A stretch of DNA of 7,651 nt from Oscillospiraceae bacterium (GCA_017408185.1 JAFQVE010000146.1:1-7651), one strand, 5' to 3'. Positions 1 through 5,804 are shown, numbered from the stretch's first letter. Notes: generated by a model not told the origin, from the sequence alone. Made by a program: numbers and translations.

Positions 1-546
1 AACAATCGTGAGTGTGTTGTCTGCATTGAATCTCTGCTCAAATTCGGGAATACGCGCAGTGTCATCGTGAATGAGAATTTTTACGATGTTTGAGAAATTA
101 TCGTTTGCGTGATATTGCGAAGCTTCGAGTATCGGAACCTTAAACTCTTCCGGAGCGGTTTCGTTGTATGCCATAAAAAACTTCACGCGCTCGCTTGAGT
201 AAGCGTGGTAAACATATTCCGGAGTATAGAAAAGATAATCAATTCCTTCGCTGTTCGCTGTCTCAATTATATGTTTCGCATCCTCTGCGCGCAAAAATCT
301 GCGGTGAAGGACCTCGCTGGTTGCGATGTTTACTATCTGTCCGCCGTTGCAGGTTATAACCGGATCTGCAACACCGAGCGAATGAACATATTCACGTATC
401 TGTAAATCTGAGCGGCCGGTAGCGATAATGATTTTTATGCCCTTTTTGCTTAAGTTCCGGAGTGTTTTCTTATCCGTTTCCGAAATTATATTTTGTGATG
501 TGAGAAGCGTTCCGTCAAGGTCGAACACGCAACAGCTTATTTTCAT
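1..546 (-). CDS. Cof-type HAD-IIB family hydrolase, C-terminal part missing (runs off left edge)
   Basis: This is a partial gene: 182 codons are open from the ATG at 544-546 to the window edge, and the stop lies outside. HAD phosphatases of the Cof/YidA type dephosphorylate small sugar phosphates or nucleotides in the cytoplasm through an aspartyl-phosphate intermediate. Visible motifs are DLDGT at residues 9-13 (nucleophile Asp9, acid/base Asp11), IATGR at 41-45 (motif II Thr43) and ITCNGG at 64-69, the usual entry to the HAD-IIB cap domain. Motif III Lys and motif IV Asp would lie in the missing part. The start is supported by AAGAGG at 555-560, 8 bases upstream. It lies 59 bases downstream of the ArsC-like gene with a hairpin between them and no clear promoter of its own, so it may be transcribed by read-through. 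The family is certain; the substrate cannot be told. Confidence 0.9.
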   Translation of the reverse strand, partial: MKISCCVFDLDGTLLTSQNIISETDKKTLRNLSKKGIKIIIATGRSDLQIREYVHSLGVADPVITCNGGQIVNIATSEVLHRRFLRAEDAKHIIETANSEGIDYLFYTPEYVYHAYSSERVKFFMAYNETAPEEFKVPILEASQYHANDNFSNIVKILIHDDTARIPEFEQRFNADNTLTIV

Positions 547-571
547 CTTGCATACCTCTTATCTTATATAT

Positions 572-595
572 AATCCCCGCCGTCAGGCGGGGATT
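572..595 (-). terminator. GC-rich hairpin between the ArsC-like gene and the HAD gene
   Basis: A perfect 10-bp inverted repeat, AATCCCCGCC / GGCGGGGATT, encloses a GTCA loop. It sits 10 bases after the stop of the ArsC-like gene. On the minus strand it is followed by ATATATAAG rather than a run of U, and the HAD Shine-Dalgarno begins 12 bases later. It may be a weak or partial terminator, or a processing/stabilising hairpin that separates expression of the HAD gene from the two genes upstream. On the plus strand the tail is GAAAAAC, so it is not a plus-strand terminator. Confidence 0.5.
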
Positions 596-605
596 GAAAA
601 ACAAC

Positions 606-944
606 TTATTCCCAGGTTTTCCATACGTCGGGGCAATATCCAACGGTTATTTCTCTGCCGTTTCTTACAATGGGAGTAGAAATAAGCTCCGGATTATCAA
701 AAAGCTTGTCTGCCTTATCCTCGTCGCTTGCCATATATTCAATAAAGCTTGAGTCATATCCTTTTGCCTTTTTGTTTATCATCGCCTCTAAGCCGACCTT
801 TGACATAACAAGGTCAAACTCCTTGGGTGAAAGCCCGAAGCGGGGAAGATCTATTGCCTGGAATTTAATTCTTCGCTCTTTAAAGTACCGTTCTGCTTTT
901 TTTGTATCAAAGCAGGATTTTGCACCGTAAATCTGAATGTTCAT
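606..944 (-). CDS. ArsC/Spx-fold (arsenate reductase-like) protein
   Basis: A 112-residue cytoplasmic protein of the thioredoxin-fold ArsC/Spx/YffB family. The N-terminus reads MNIQIYGAKSCFDTKKA, with Cys11 at the redox position after the first strand. The Spx-type second cysteine (CXXC, expected at residue 14) is Thr14, so this is a monothiol protein closer to ArsC/YffB than to classical Spx. Thr90-Pro91 gives the cis-proline of the fold and is followed by Arg94. The C-terminus ends in the GYxPDxWKxWE pattern seen in many Firmicute homologues and contains Cys104. True arsenate reduction is unproven and no ars genes are nearby. The ATG is 2 bases after the isomerase stop (TAA-TA-ATG) and has no good Shine-Dalgarno, so translation is probably coupled to the isomerase. 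The family call is confident; the specific substrate is unknown. Confidence 0.85.
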   Translation of the reverse strand: MNIQIYGAKSCFDTKKAERYFKERRIKFQAIDLPRFGLSPKEFDLVMSKVGLEAMINKKAKGYDSSFIEYMASDEDKADKLFDNPELISTPIVRNGREITVGYCPDVWKTWE

Positions 945-946
945 TA

Positions 947-1834
947 TTAAAGGGATGCCATAACGGACTTGAAATAGTTAAGATCCTGCTGAGCAAACCA
1001 GACTCTGTCGCCGCCGCGCGGAGCTTCAATACCTATCGGTCCTGTAAAGCCGACTTCGCGAAGCTTTGCAAGATAGATTCTGTGGTTTATTTCACCGTCA
1101 CCGAGACCTGTTGCCATACGGAGACCGGAACCCGGAACGGGAGAAGAGTTCTTGAGGTGAGTGTAGAAAAGCTTGTCACCGTAAAGGTCAATTGTCTCTT
1201 CAACTGTCGGACGGACAGGGAAGTATGCAGTGTTGCCGTAGTCCATGTTGATACCGATCATCGGGCTGTCGATGAGGTCAACAAGCTTCTTTGAAGCGGC
1301 AGGAAGGTCGTGAATGTAGTTCATATGTGTTTCAAAACCGAATTTGACGCCGATTTTCTCAAGCTCGCGGCCAACCTGCTGGAATGCGTCAACGGTAAGG
1401 TCCCACTGCTCCTGAGTTGCAGCAGCGCTGCCGTGGAATTCATAAGCTGCGGGCGGTGCAGTTGTGATAGAGGAACGTACGTTTGAACCGAATGTGTTGC
1501 AAACCGTCGTTCCGCAAAGCTCGTTTGCAATTTTTACCTTTTCAATTGCATCTGCGATGGACTTTGCACGTTCTTCCTTATCAGCACTTGTGCAGCCGTG
1601 AACGCCGATGCCGAAAAGAATTTCGGAAAGACCGTATTTCTTCTTTCCTTCTGCAATCTGGGTTGCATATTCCTTGAAGGAAAGGCTCGCAAGCTCTTTC
1701 GGAGGATTGCCGCGGAACTCGATTCCGTCATAACCGATATCAGCTGCCTGCTTGCAGATTTCATCAATGGTCTTTTTTCCGTATGAGTTGTAGGTAAGCT
1801 CGCCGTAGTTGATGTGCATAATTGCCTTGTTCAT
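947..1834 (-). CDS. sugar phosphate isomerase/epimerase (xylose isomerase-like TIM barrel)
   Basis: A 295-residue cytoplasmic protein of the AP endonuclease 2/xylose isomerase-like family (Pfam PF01261), which includes tagatose/psicose epimerases, hydroxypyruvate isomerases and inosose dehydratases. The expected divalent-metal ligands are all visible: Glu168 in FGFETH, Asp198 in NMDYGN, His226 in YTHLKN and Glu270 in GIEAPRGGDR. LGDGEI at 244-249 is the usual turn before the last strands. Length is normal for the family and there is no signal peptide. TAAGGAG at 1844-1850 lies 9 bases before the ATG and fixes the start. It is the first gene of a minus-strand operon with the ArsC-like gene, and it diverges from the hydrolase pair at 2064, which suggests a shared sugar or polyol pathway. 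The inverted repeat in its leader may regulate it. The exact reaction cannot be assigned. Confidence 0.9.
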   Translation of the reverse strand: MNKAIMHINYGELTYNSYGKKTIDEICKQAADIGYDGIEFRGNPPKELASLSFKEYATQIAEGKKKYGLSEILFGIGVHGCTSADKEERAKSIADAIEKVKIANELCGTTVCNTFGSNVRSSITTAPPAAYEFHGSAAATQEQWDLTVDAFQQVGRELEKIGVKFGFETHMNYIHDLPAASKKLVDLIDSPMIGINMDYGNTAYFPVRPTVEETIDLYGDKLFYTHLKNSSPVPGSGLRMATGLGDGEINHRIYLAKLREVGFTGPIGIEAPRGGDRVWFAQQDLNYFKSVMASL

Positions 1835-1867
1835 AACAATACGCTCCTTATGTAAGTTGAGTTTTCA

Positions 1868-1886
1868 CGGCAAAAATATTTTGCCG
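1868..1886. promoter_or_regulatory. inverted repeat in the isomerase leader (operator-like)
   Basis: A perfect 8-bp inverted repeat, CGGCAAAA - ATA - TTTTGCCG, lies in the predicted 5' untranslated leader of the isomerase, about 20-37 bases after the predicted transcription start. The short 3-base centre and near-perfect symmetry look more like a dimeric repressor site than an RNA hairpin loop, though a hairpin is possible. No matching copy occurs on the hydrolase side of the divergent region. Confidence 0.5.
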
Positions 1887-1911
1887 CGTGTGAATGACTT
1901 TTACCACCATA

Positions 1912-1940
1912 ATACTACCAAAATATACCCCGAATGTCAA
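1912..1940 (-). promoter_or_regulatory. sigma-A-type promoter of the isomerase/ArsC-like operon
   Basis: On the minus strand a perfect -35 box TTGACA (1935-1940) is followed by a 17-base spacer and TAGTAT (1912-1917, 4/6 to consensus) as the -10 box. Predicted transcription would start near 1905, giving a leader of about 70 bases. The -35 box lies inside the loop of the larger inverted repeat at 1923-1956, so a protein bound there would compete with RNA polymerase. Confidence 0.7.
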
Positions 1941-1956
1941 GGGAAAAGGGGTATAT
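1923..1956. promoter_or_regulatory. long inverted repeat overlapping the isomerase -35 box
   Basis: A perfect 9-bp inverted repeat, ATATACCCC (1923-1931) and GGGGTATAT (1948-1956), is separated by 16 bases. The half-site centres are about 25 bases apart, and the repeat brackets the TTGACA box of the minus-strand promoter. It lies about 47 bases upstream of the plus-strand -35 box, so a bound regulator could repress the isomerase operon and activate or repress the hydrolase operon. No regulator gene is in the window. Confidence 0.5.
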
Positions 1957-1983
1957 GTTAAATAAAAAACATAAATTTTTCCG

Positions 1984-1999
1984 GCTTTTATAAAAAAGC
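1984..1999. promoter_or_regulatory. short AT-rich inverted repeat just upstream of the plus-strand -35 box
   Basis: GCTTTT - ATAA - AAAAGC is a 6-bp inverted repeat that ends 3 bases before the -35 box of the hydrolase promoter. It could be an operator half or an A/T-rich UP-like element. It is short and low in complexity, so support is weak. Confidence 0.25.
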
Positions 2000-2002
2000 A
2001 TA

Positions 2003-2031
2003 TTGATTTTGGATTTTAATTGTTGTATCAT
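2003..2031 (+). promoter_or_regulatory. sigma-A-type promoter of the amidohydrolase-fold operon
   Basis: TTGATT (2003-2008) is a -35 box with 4/6 match. After a 17-base spacer comes TATCAT (2026-2031), a -10 box with 5/6 match. Predicted transcription starts near 2038, leaving a short leader with AGGAG at 2051-2055 before the ATG at 2064. It diverges from the isomerase promoter about 60 bases away. Confidence 0.65.
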
Positions 2032-2063
2032 TATTTAAGTAATATAATCCAGGAGATGAGCAT

Positions 2064-2813
2064 ATGAAAAAAATTGAGCTTTTTGACTGTGAAGCGTCCT
2101 TTGGTATCAGTGGTTACAAGCGTGAGACCACGCCGATAACGAAGGAAGAAATGCTTTCAAAATTTGACAGATACGGTATTGATTCTGCGCTGATGCGTTA
2201 TGAATATGCAAGCACCGGAAATGCACGTATGGGAAACCTTGAGTTGTGCGAGGCTATAAAGAACGATGCGCGCCTGTTTCCCGTGTGGTATGCCATTCCT
2301 CATCATACCGGTGAGTTCCCGGCACCTGAGGAGCTTGCACGGCTCATGACAGAAAACGGTGTAAAGATGATAAGCTTGCCCGGCGGTAACTGGACGGTTG
2401 CGGAATGGTCGTGCGGTGAGCTGTTTAATATGCTTTCTGAACATAAAATCCCGCTTCTTCTGCCGCTTTCACGCGTCGGGGATTTTAACGCGGTACATAA
2501 TATCTTAAAAGCGCATAAGGAGCTTCGCGTAATCCTTACGGGTGTCGGCTACACCGTAATGCGTGATGTTTATCCGCTTCTTTCTATGTTCCCGAATTTG
2601 TATATCTCAACATCGCTTTACCGCGGATTTGAGGGAATTGAGGATACGGTAGAGCGCTTTGGTGCGAAGCGGCTTGTATTCGGAAGCGGAATGCCGAATA
2701 TTTCCGGGGCATCGTCTGTTGCGCTTCTTACATATGCGAGAATAAGCGATGAGGATAAAGTTCTTATCGGCTCCGGTAATATAAAAAGACTGTTAAGTGA
2801 GGTGACGCTCTGA
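2064..2813 (+). CDS. amidohydrolase-2 fold protein lacking all metal ligands (probable pseudoenzyme)
   Basis: A 249-residue protein with the layout of the amidohydrolase-related TIM-barrel family (PF04909), but the catalytic positions are replaced. Set against the downstream paralogue by eye, the HxH of strand 1 (DTHGHCG) is DCEASFG at residues 8-14. The strand-5 His (PILHH) is a leucine in PLLLP (130-134). The strand-6 His (AAH) is Gly160 in LTG. The terminal Asp (FGTDG) is Gly209 in FGSGM (207-210, with F207). The fold-defining strands, FGSGMPN and the C-terminal GSGNIKRLL segment remain, so it is a diverged homologue rather than a decayed gene: the frame is intact and the Shine-Dalgarno is good (AGGAG at 2051-2055, 8-base spacing). 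It probably partners or regulates the active enzyme, whose ATG overlaps its TGA by one base. A new catalytic activity using other residues cannot be excluded. Confidence 0.75.
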   Translation: MKKIELFDCEASFGISGYKRETTPITKEEMLSKFDRYGIDSALMRYEYASTGNARMGNLELCEAIKNDARLFPVWYAIPHHTGEFPAPEELARLMTENGVKMISLPGGNWTVAEWSCGELFNMLSEHKIPLLLPLSRVGDFNAVHNILKAHKELRVILTGVGYTVMRDVYPLLSMFPNLYISTSLYRGFEGIEDTVERFGAKRLVFGSGMPNISGASSVALLTYARISDEDKVLIGSGNIKRLLSEVTL

Positions 2814-3604
2814 TGATGAAGGTTTGGGAAAATGTAAAATACGGACTTCCGATTGAAGGAGTGCGCATTATAGATACACACGGCCACTGCGGTCCGTACA
2901 GCGATTTTTATATCCCGCGTGAAGCGTCGCCCGATGCAATTGTTGAGCTTCTTGATAATCTTGGTGTTGAGTGTACCTTCCTTTCGGCTAATGTTGCGTT
3001 CAAGTCTGACTTTGTACGTGGCAATGCTTACCTCGCAGAGGGGATAGAAAAGCATCCGGGCAGGATTTACGGATACATCTGCTTAAATCCTGTGTATGGT
3101 GACGAGATGATACCGGAGCTTGAAAAGTATAAAAACAACCCCGGATTCAAGGGGATTAAATTTCACATAAGCATCAATAAAACGCCATTTTCTTCGTATA
3201 AATATGAACCGGCGTATAAATACGCCGCAGAGAATAATCTTCCGATTTTGCATCACACCTATGGTGCAGATGCATTGCTTTCTCTTGCCGCTGCTGCAAA
3301 GCAGTATCCGGACACGACCTTTATTGCGGCTCACAGCGAGGTTGGAATTGACAGCGTTGAGCGCATCGGTGATGCGGTAAACTCTCTTGATAATCTGTAC
3401 ATAGATACGGCGCTTGCCGGTGCGTCAGAAGGAAGCATTGAGCTTCTTTGCAAATATGTGGATACAAAGAAAATCCTGTTTGGCACGGACGGGGGCTTCT
3501 ATTCACCGAATTTCACACTCGGCAGAATTGCCATGGCGGATATTGATGATGAGAAAAAGCTCGATATCCTCGGAAGAAACGCCGAAAAGCTGTTCGGTAT
3601 ATAA
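2813..3604 (+). CDS. amidohydrolase family protein (metal-dependent hydrolase or decarboxylase)
   Basis: A 263-residue cytoplasmic TIM-barrel enzyme of the amidohydrolase-2 family (PF04909), whose members are hydrolases, lactonases or non-oxidative decarboxylases using one divalent metal. All family motifs are present: DTHGHCG with His23 and His25, FKGIKFH at 112-118, strand-5 ILHH (His147/148), strand-6 IAAHSE (His174), and ILFGTDGG with catalytic Asp226. The C-terminus ILGRNAEKLFGI is the usual closing helix. The ATG at 2813 overlaps the upstream TGA (TGATG), which implies coupled translation; a second ATG at 2816 is equally possible. GAGGTGA at 2799-2805 serves as Shine-Dalgarno. Its tight pairing with a metal-less paralogue and the divergent sugar isomerase suggest a shared pathway, perhaps opening a sugar lactone or processing a sugar acid, but this is inference. 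Substrate unknown. Confidence 0.88.
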   Translation: MMKVWENVKYGLPIEGVRIIDTHGHCGPYSDFYIPREASPDAIVELLDNLGVECTFLSANVAFKSDFVRGNAYLAEGIEKHPGRIYGYICLNPVYGDEMIPELEKYKNNPGFKGIKFHISINKTPFSSYKYEPAYKYAAENNLPILHHTYGADALLSLAAAAKQYPDTTFIAAHSEVGIDSVERIGDAVNSLDNLYIDTALAGASEGSIELLCKYVDTKKILFGTDGGFYSPNFTLGRIAMADIDDEKKLDILGRNAEKLFGI

Positions 3605-3616
3605 TAAAAGACAGTC

Positions 3617-3644
3617 AACCACCACCCTCGGCGGGGTGGTGGTT
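3617..3644 (+). terminator. strong hairpin downstream of the amidohydrolase gene
   Basis: A perfect 11-bp inverted repeat, AACCACCACCC / GGGTGGTGGTT, has a 6-base loop and starts 12 bases after the TAA of the hydrolase operon. The stem is strong, but what follows is AAACTATG, not a U-run, so intrinsic termination may be inefficient. It is either the operon terminator or part of a repeated hairpin element together with the hairpin at 3668-3687. Confidence 0.55.
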
Positions 3645-3667
3645 AAACTATGCCTATACTGCAACTA

Positions 3668-3687
3668 CCCGCCCCGAAAGGGGCGGG
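3668..3687 (-). terminator. hairpin with GAAA/TTTC loop downstream of pyk
   Basis: CCCGCCCC - GAAA - GGGGCGGG is an 8-bp all-GC stem, extended by ACT/AGT (3664-3666 and 3689-3691) after one mismatch. On the minus strand it begins 7 bases after the pyruvate kinase stop codon, the right place for a terminator. The tail there is TAGTTGCAG, with few U residues. Hairpins from both convergent transcripts thus sit back to back. Confidence 0.55.
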
Positions 3688-3694
3688 CAGTAAA

Positions 3695-5107
3695 TTAAAT
3701 TTCTTCGACTTTGATTGTGTTTGTGTTGCCGGATTTTCCGTTGATGATGCCGCCGGTAAGAACGACGAGATCGCCTTTCTTAAGCGGTAGGTTGTCTTTC
3801 GCCGCGCGCGTCGCGTGGTAGAACAAAACGTCTGATGAGTTAAACTGCTCGCTCAGCACGGGAAGAACGCCCCAGGAAAGAGCAAGCTTGTACCAGACAG
3901 CCTTGTTTGTTGCCATACCTATGATGTCGGTAGGGGCGCGAAAGCGCGATACCATGCGAACGGTCATACCGGACATTGAGCTTACAACAATGGCTTTCGC
4001 ATCAATGTCAATAGCCATGCCGCAGGTGGCGTGGGAAATAGCATCAACCTTGTTCTTTATCTTGAAGGAGCTTGTGCGGAAGCGCTTTTCATAGTTGATG
4101 TTCTTTTCCGTCTCCTCAACAATCTCTTCCATTGCGGTTATGGTCTCAACCGGGTATTTGCCCGCCGCAGTCTCGCCGGAGAGCATAACGGCGCTTGTTC
4201 CGTCATAAACTGCGTTTGCAACATCGGAAATCTCGGCGCGGGTCGGGCGGGGGTTATGAATCATAGATTCAAGCATTTCCGTTGCTGTAATAACGCGCTT
4301 GCCGAGCAAGCGGCATTTTGTGATGAGATATTTCTGTATTGCAGGAAGCTCCGCAAACGGAACCTCAACGCCGAGGTCGCCGCGGGCAACCATAATGCCT
4401 TCACAAACCTCGCAGATTTCTTCAATATTGTCAACGCCGGAGCGGTTTTCGATTTTTGCGATAACCTCAATGCTTTCTCCGCCGTTTTCGGCAAGAAAGC
4501 CTTTCAGGTCAAGCACATCCTGCTTTGAGGAAACAAAGGATGCCGCAACGAAATCAACGCCGTTCTCAATGCCGAAGAGGAGGTCCTCTTTATCCTGCTC
4601 GCTTAAGTATTCCTTTTTGAGAACCTTGTTCGGAAAGCTCATGCTCTTGCGGTTTGAAAGCTCGCCGCCTGCGATAACCTCGCAAATAACATCATGGCCG
4701 CTTATCTCCGTGACACGGAAAATGACAAGCCCGTTGTTTACGAGCACGCGGTCGCCGACTGCTAAATCGCTTGCAAGACCGCTGTAGTTTACGGAAACGC
4801 GCGTGTTATCGCCCTCCACGTCTTCCGTGGTGAAGGTGAATTTATCACCGGCAGCTACCGTGACTTTACCGTCTTTAAAGGTTTTTATTCTGTATTCAGG
4901 TCCTTTTGTGTCAAGCATAATGGCAATCGGCAGATTAAGCTTTTCACGGACCCGCTTTATCATATCAAGCTTTTCTTTGTGCTCGGCGTGAGTGCCGTGA
5001 GAAAAGTTAAGTCGCGCAACGTTAAGTCCTGCGCGGCACATGGCTTCAAATGTGGTATCGGCTGCGCTTGCCGGACCGATGGTACAAACAATTTTTGTCT
5101 TTCTCAT
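3695..5107 (-). CDS. pyk: pyruvate kinase
   Basis: A 470-residue cytoplasmic glycolytic enzyme that converts phosphoenolpyruvate and ADP to pyruvate and ATP. The order of domains is normal: N-terminal barrel start KIVCTIGPAS, LNFSHG (33-38, after Arg32), LDTKGPE (65-71), the B domain at about 74-165, the signature VIAKIENRSGV (215-225, Lys218 and Glu220), ARGDLG (241-246, Asp244), the TATEMLESM region (274-282) and a C-terminal alpha/beta domain from about 350. It lacks the extra C-terminal PEP-utiliser-like domain found in Bacillus enzymes. Thr67, Lys68 and Glu71 match the potassium-dependent group (rabbit Thr113, Lys114, Glu117), although the position of rabbit Thr120 is Ile74 here. AAAGGAAG at 5116-5123 supports the ATG. 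It has its own promoter and appears monocistronic. Confidence 0.97.
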   Translation of the reverse strand: MRKTKIVCTIGPASAADTTFEAMCRAGLNVARLNFSHGTHAEHKEKLDMIKRVREKLNLPIAIMLDTKGPEYRIKTFKDGKVTVAAGDKFTFTTEDVEGDNTRVSVNYSGLASDLAVGDRVLVNNGLVIFRVTEISGHDVICEVIAGGELSNRKSMSFPNKVLKKEYLSEQDKEDLLFGIENGVDFVAASFVSSKQDVLDLKGFLAENGGESIEVIAKIENRSGVDNIEEICEVCEGIMVARGDLGVEVPFAELPAIQKYLITKCRLLGKRVITATEMLESMIHNPRPTRAEISDVANAVYDGTSAVMLSGETAAGKYPVETITAMEEIVEETEKNINYEKRFRTSSFKIKNKVDAISHATCGMAIDIDAKAIVVSSMSGMTVRMVSRFRAPTDIIGMATNKAVWYKLALSWGVLPVLSEQFNSSDVLFYHATRAAKDNLPLKKGDLVVLTGGIINGKSGNTNTIKVEEI

Positions 5108-5150
5108 ATATCAAACTTCCTTTCCCGGAAAATCAAAATTTCCACAAATA

Positions 5151-5168
5151 TATCATATCACAAAATAT
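5151..5168. repeat. 18-base imperfect direct repeat, copy 1 (pyk promoter side)
   Basis: TATCATATCACAAAATAT matches the stretch at 6048-6065 at 16 of 18 positions in the same orientation. The two copies lie on either side of the toxin-antitoxin module, and each contains the -10 region of a minus-strand promoter. Flanking bases do not match. Confidence 0.5.
5152..5160 (-). promoter_or_regulatory. extended -10 promoter of pyk
   Basis: On the minus strand TGATATGAT gives an extended -10 (TG-n) with TATGAT (5152-5157, 5/6). The 17-base-spaced -35 position reads TTTATC, a poor match, which fits an extended -10 promoter. A second register, TATATT, lies 5 bases further downstream. The start of transcription would be near 5145, giving a leader of about 38 bases before the pyk ATG. 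Confidence 0.5.
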
Positions 5169-5203
5169 GCGGAAGATAAAGCAAAATTAAATTTTTCACA
5201 AAG

Positions 5204-5237
5204 AAAAGCCGCGCAAGGCTCGCTGCTCGCGGCTTTT
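5204..5237 (-). terminator. rho-independent terminator of the toxin-antitoxin operon
   Basis: A perfect 10-bp inverted repeat, AAAAGCCGCG / CGCGGCTTTT, has a 14-base loop. On the minus strand it is followed by TTTTCTTTG, a good U-rich tail (the first four T are part of the stem). It starts 18 bases after the stop of the GNAT-like gene and ends before the pyk promoter, so the two transcription units are separate. Confidence 0.8.
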
Positions 5238-5255
5238 GCACGGCTTTAAATCTGA

Positions 5256-5804
5256 TTATAGTATTTTGTAATATTGATTATGAACTCCGTCGTTCTGGAA
5301 AAACTTAAATCCGTAATCTTCGTATGTCTTTTTTACTTTTTCTTCGTTATTGCACTCAACCAAAACACATCTGCAGGGGATTAAATCGCCGGAAGCGTAA
5401 ATGACTTCGAAAGCATAGTCTAAAATTTCTTTGCTTGTGATCTCTGAACGAATATATGTATTGTCTTCGTTCTTCAGAATGTATTTTCCTAATTGTCCGA
5501 TTAGAACAAAATGAAGCGATTTCGCAGTTTTGAATCCATCAATTTCTTTGATTTTTGTTTTGCTCATATCGTCATTTACACATAATGTTTTATGAGATAA
5601 GGTAAAATAAGCTTCAATTTTCAGAGTTCCCTTTAAAAATAACTCTTCATTTAATATAAGATAGACACTACACAGCTTGCGCTCTATAAATTCTTTGGCT
5701 CTTGTATGTAAAAACGTTTCAATGTCCGAATCCTGAGAACACTCAAAATCGGACAAAGCCAATAACAAGCGTTTTCGACTTTCTTCGTTATTGGCTTTTT
5801 CCAA
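5256..5804 (-). CDS. GNAT-like acetyltransferase, probable toxin of a type II toxin-antitoxin pair
   Basis: A 182-residue protein (from TTG at 5802-5804) with GNAT features: YFTLS at 66-70 as the central strand, LIGQLGK at 101-107 where the acetyl-CoA pyrophosphate loop is expected, SKEILDYAFEVI helix at 124-135, and VLVECNNEEK then YEDYGF at 147-166, the usual closing strand and Tyr-containing loop. It resembles small Firmicute GNAT proteins encoded after a short antitoxin; characterised GNAT toxins such as TacT acetylate aminoacyl-tRNA and stop translation. The true start is unclear: an in-frame ATT at 5837 with AGAGGA (5846-5851) 8 bases upstream would add 11 residues (MKTVLISLSDL) and overlap the antitoxin by 25 bases. 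Low G+C (15/60 at 5581-5640) sets it apart from pyk and cysK. An ordinary acetyltransferase is the alternative. Confidence 0.7.
   Translation of the reverse strand: MEKANNEESRKRLLLALSDFECSQDSDIETFLHTRAKEFIERKLCSVYLILNEELFLKGTLKIEAYFTLSHKTLCVNDDMSKTKIKEIDGFKTAKSLHFVLIGQLGKYILKNEDNTYIRSEITSKEILDYAFEVIYASGDLIPCRCVLVECNNEEKVKKTYEDYGFKFFQNDGVHNQYYKIL

Noticed and set aside
205..930. Several plus-strand open frames of 66-86 codons across the HAD and ArsC-like genes
   Set aside because: They lie opposite genes with clear family motifs, lack good ribosome sites and their products have no recognisable domain.
1835..2063. A riboswitch in the divergent region
   Set aside because: The leaders are only about 70 and 25 bases long and show simple palindromes, not a multi-helix aptamer.
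2064..2813. First amidohydrolase-fold gene as a decaying pseudogene
   Set aside because: It has an uninterrupted frame, strong promoter and ribosome site, and an overlap with the next gene; only the catalytic positions have changed.
2157..3506. Minus-strand frames of 61-145 codons inside the hydrolase operon
   Set aside because: Both plus-strand genes are supported by ribosome sites and family-wide patterns, so these are antisense shadows.
572..3687. The GC hairpins at 572-595, 3617-3644 and 3668-3687 as a CRISPR array
   Set aside because: They differ in sequence and loop, are not regularly spaced, and no cas gene is present.
3888..4991. Long plus-strand frames (up to 165 codons) opposite pyruvate kinase
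   Set aside because: They are antisense shadows of a highly conserved gene; composition follows the codon pattern of pyk on the other strand.
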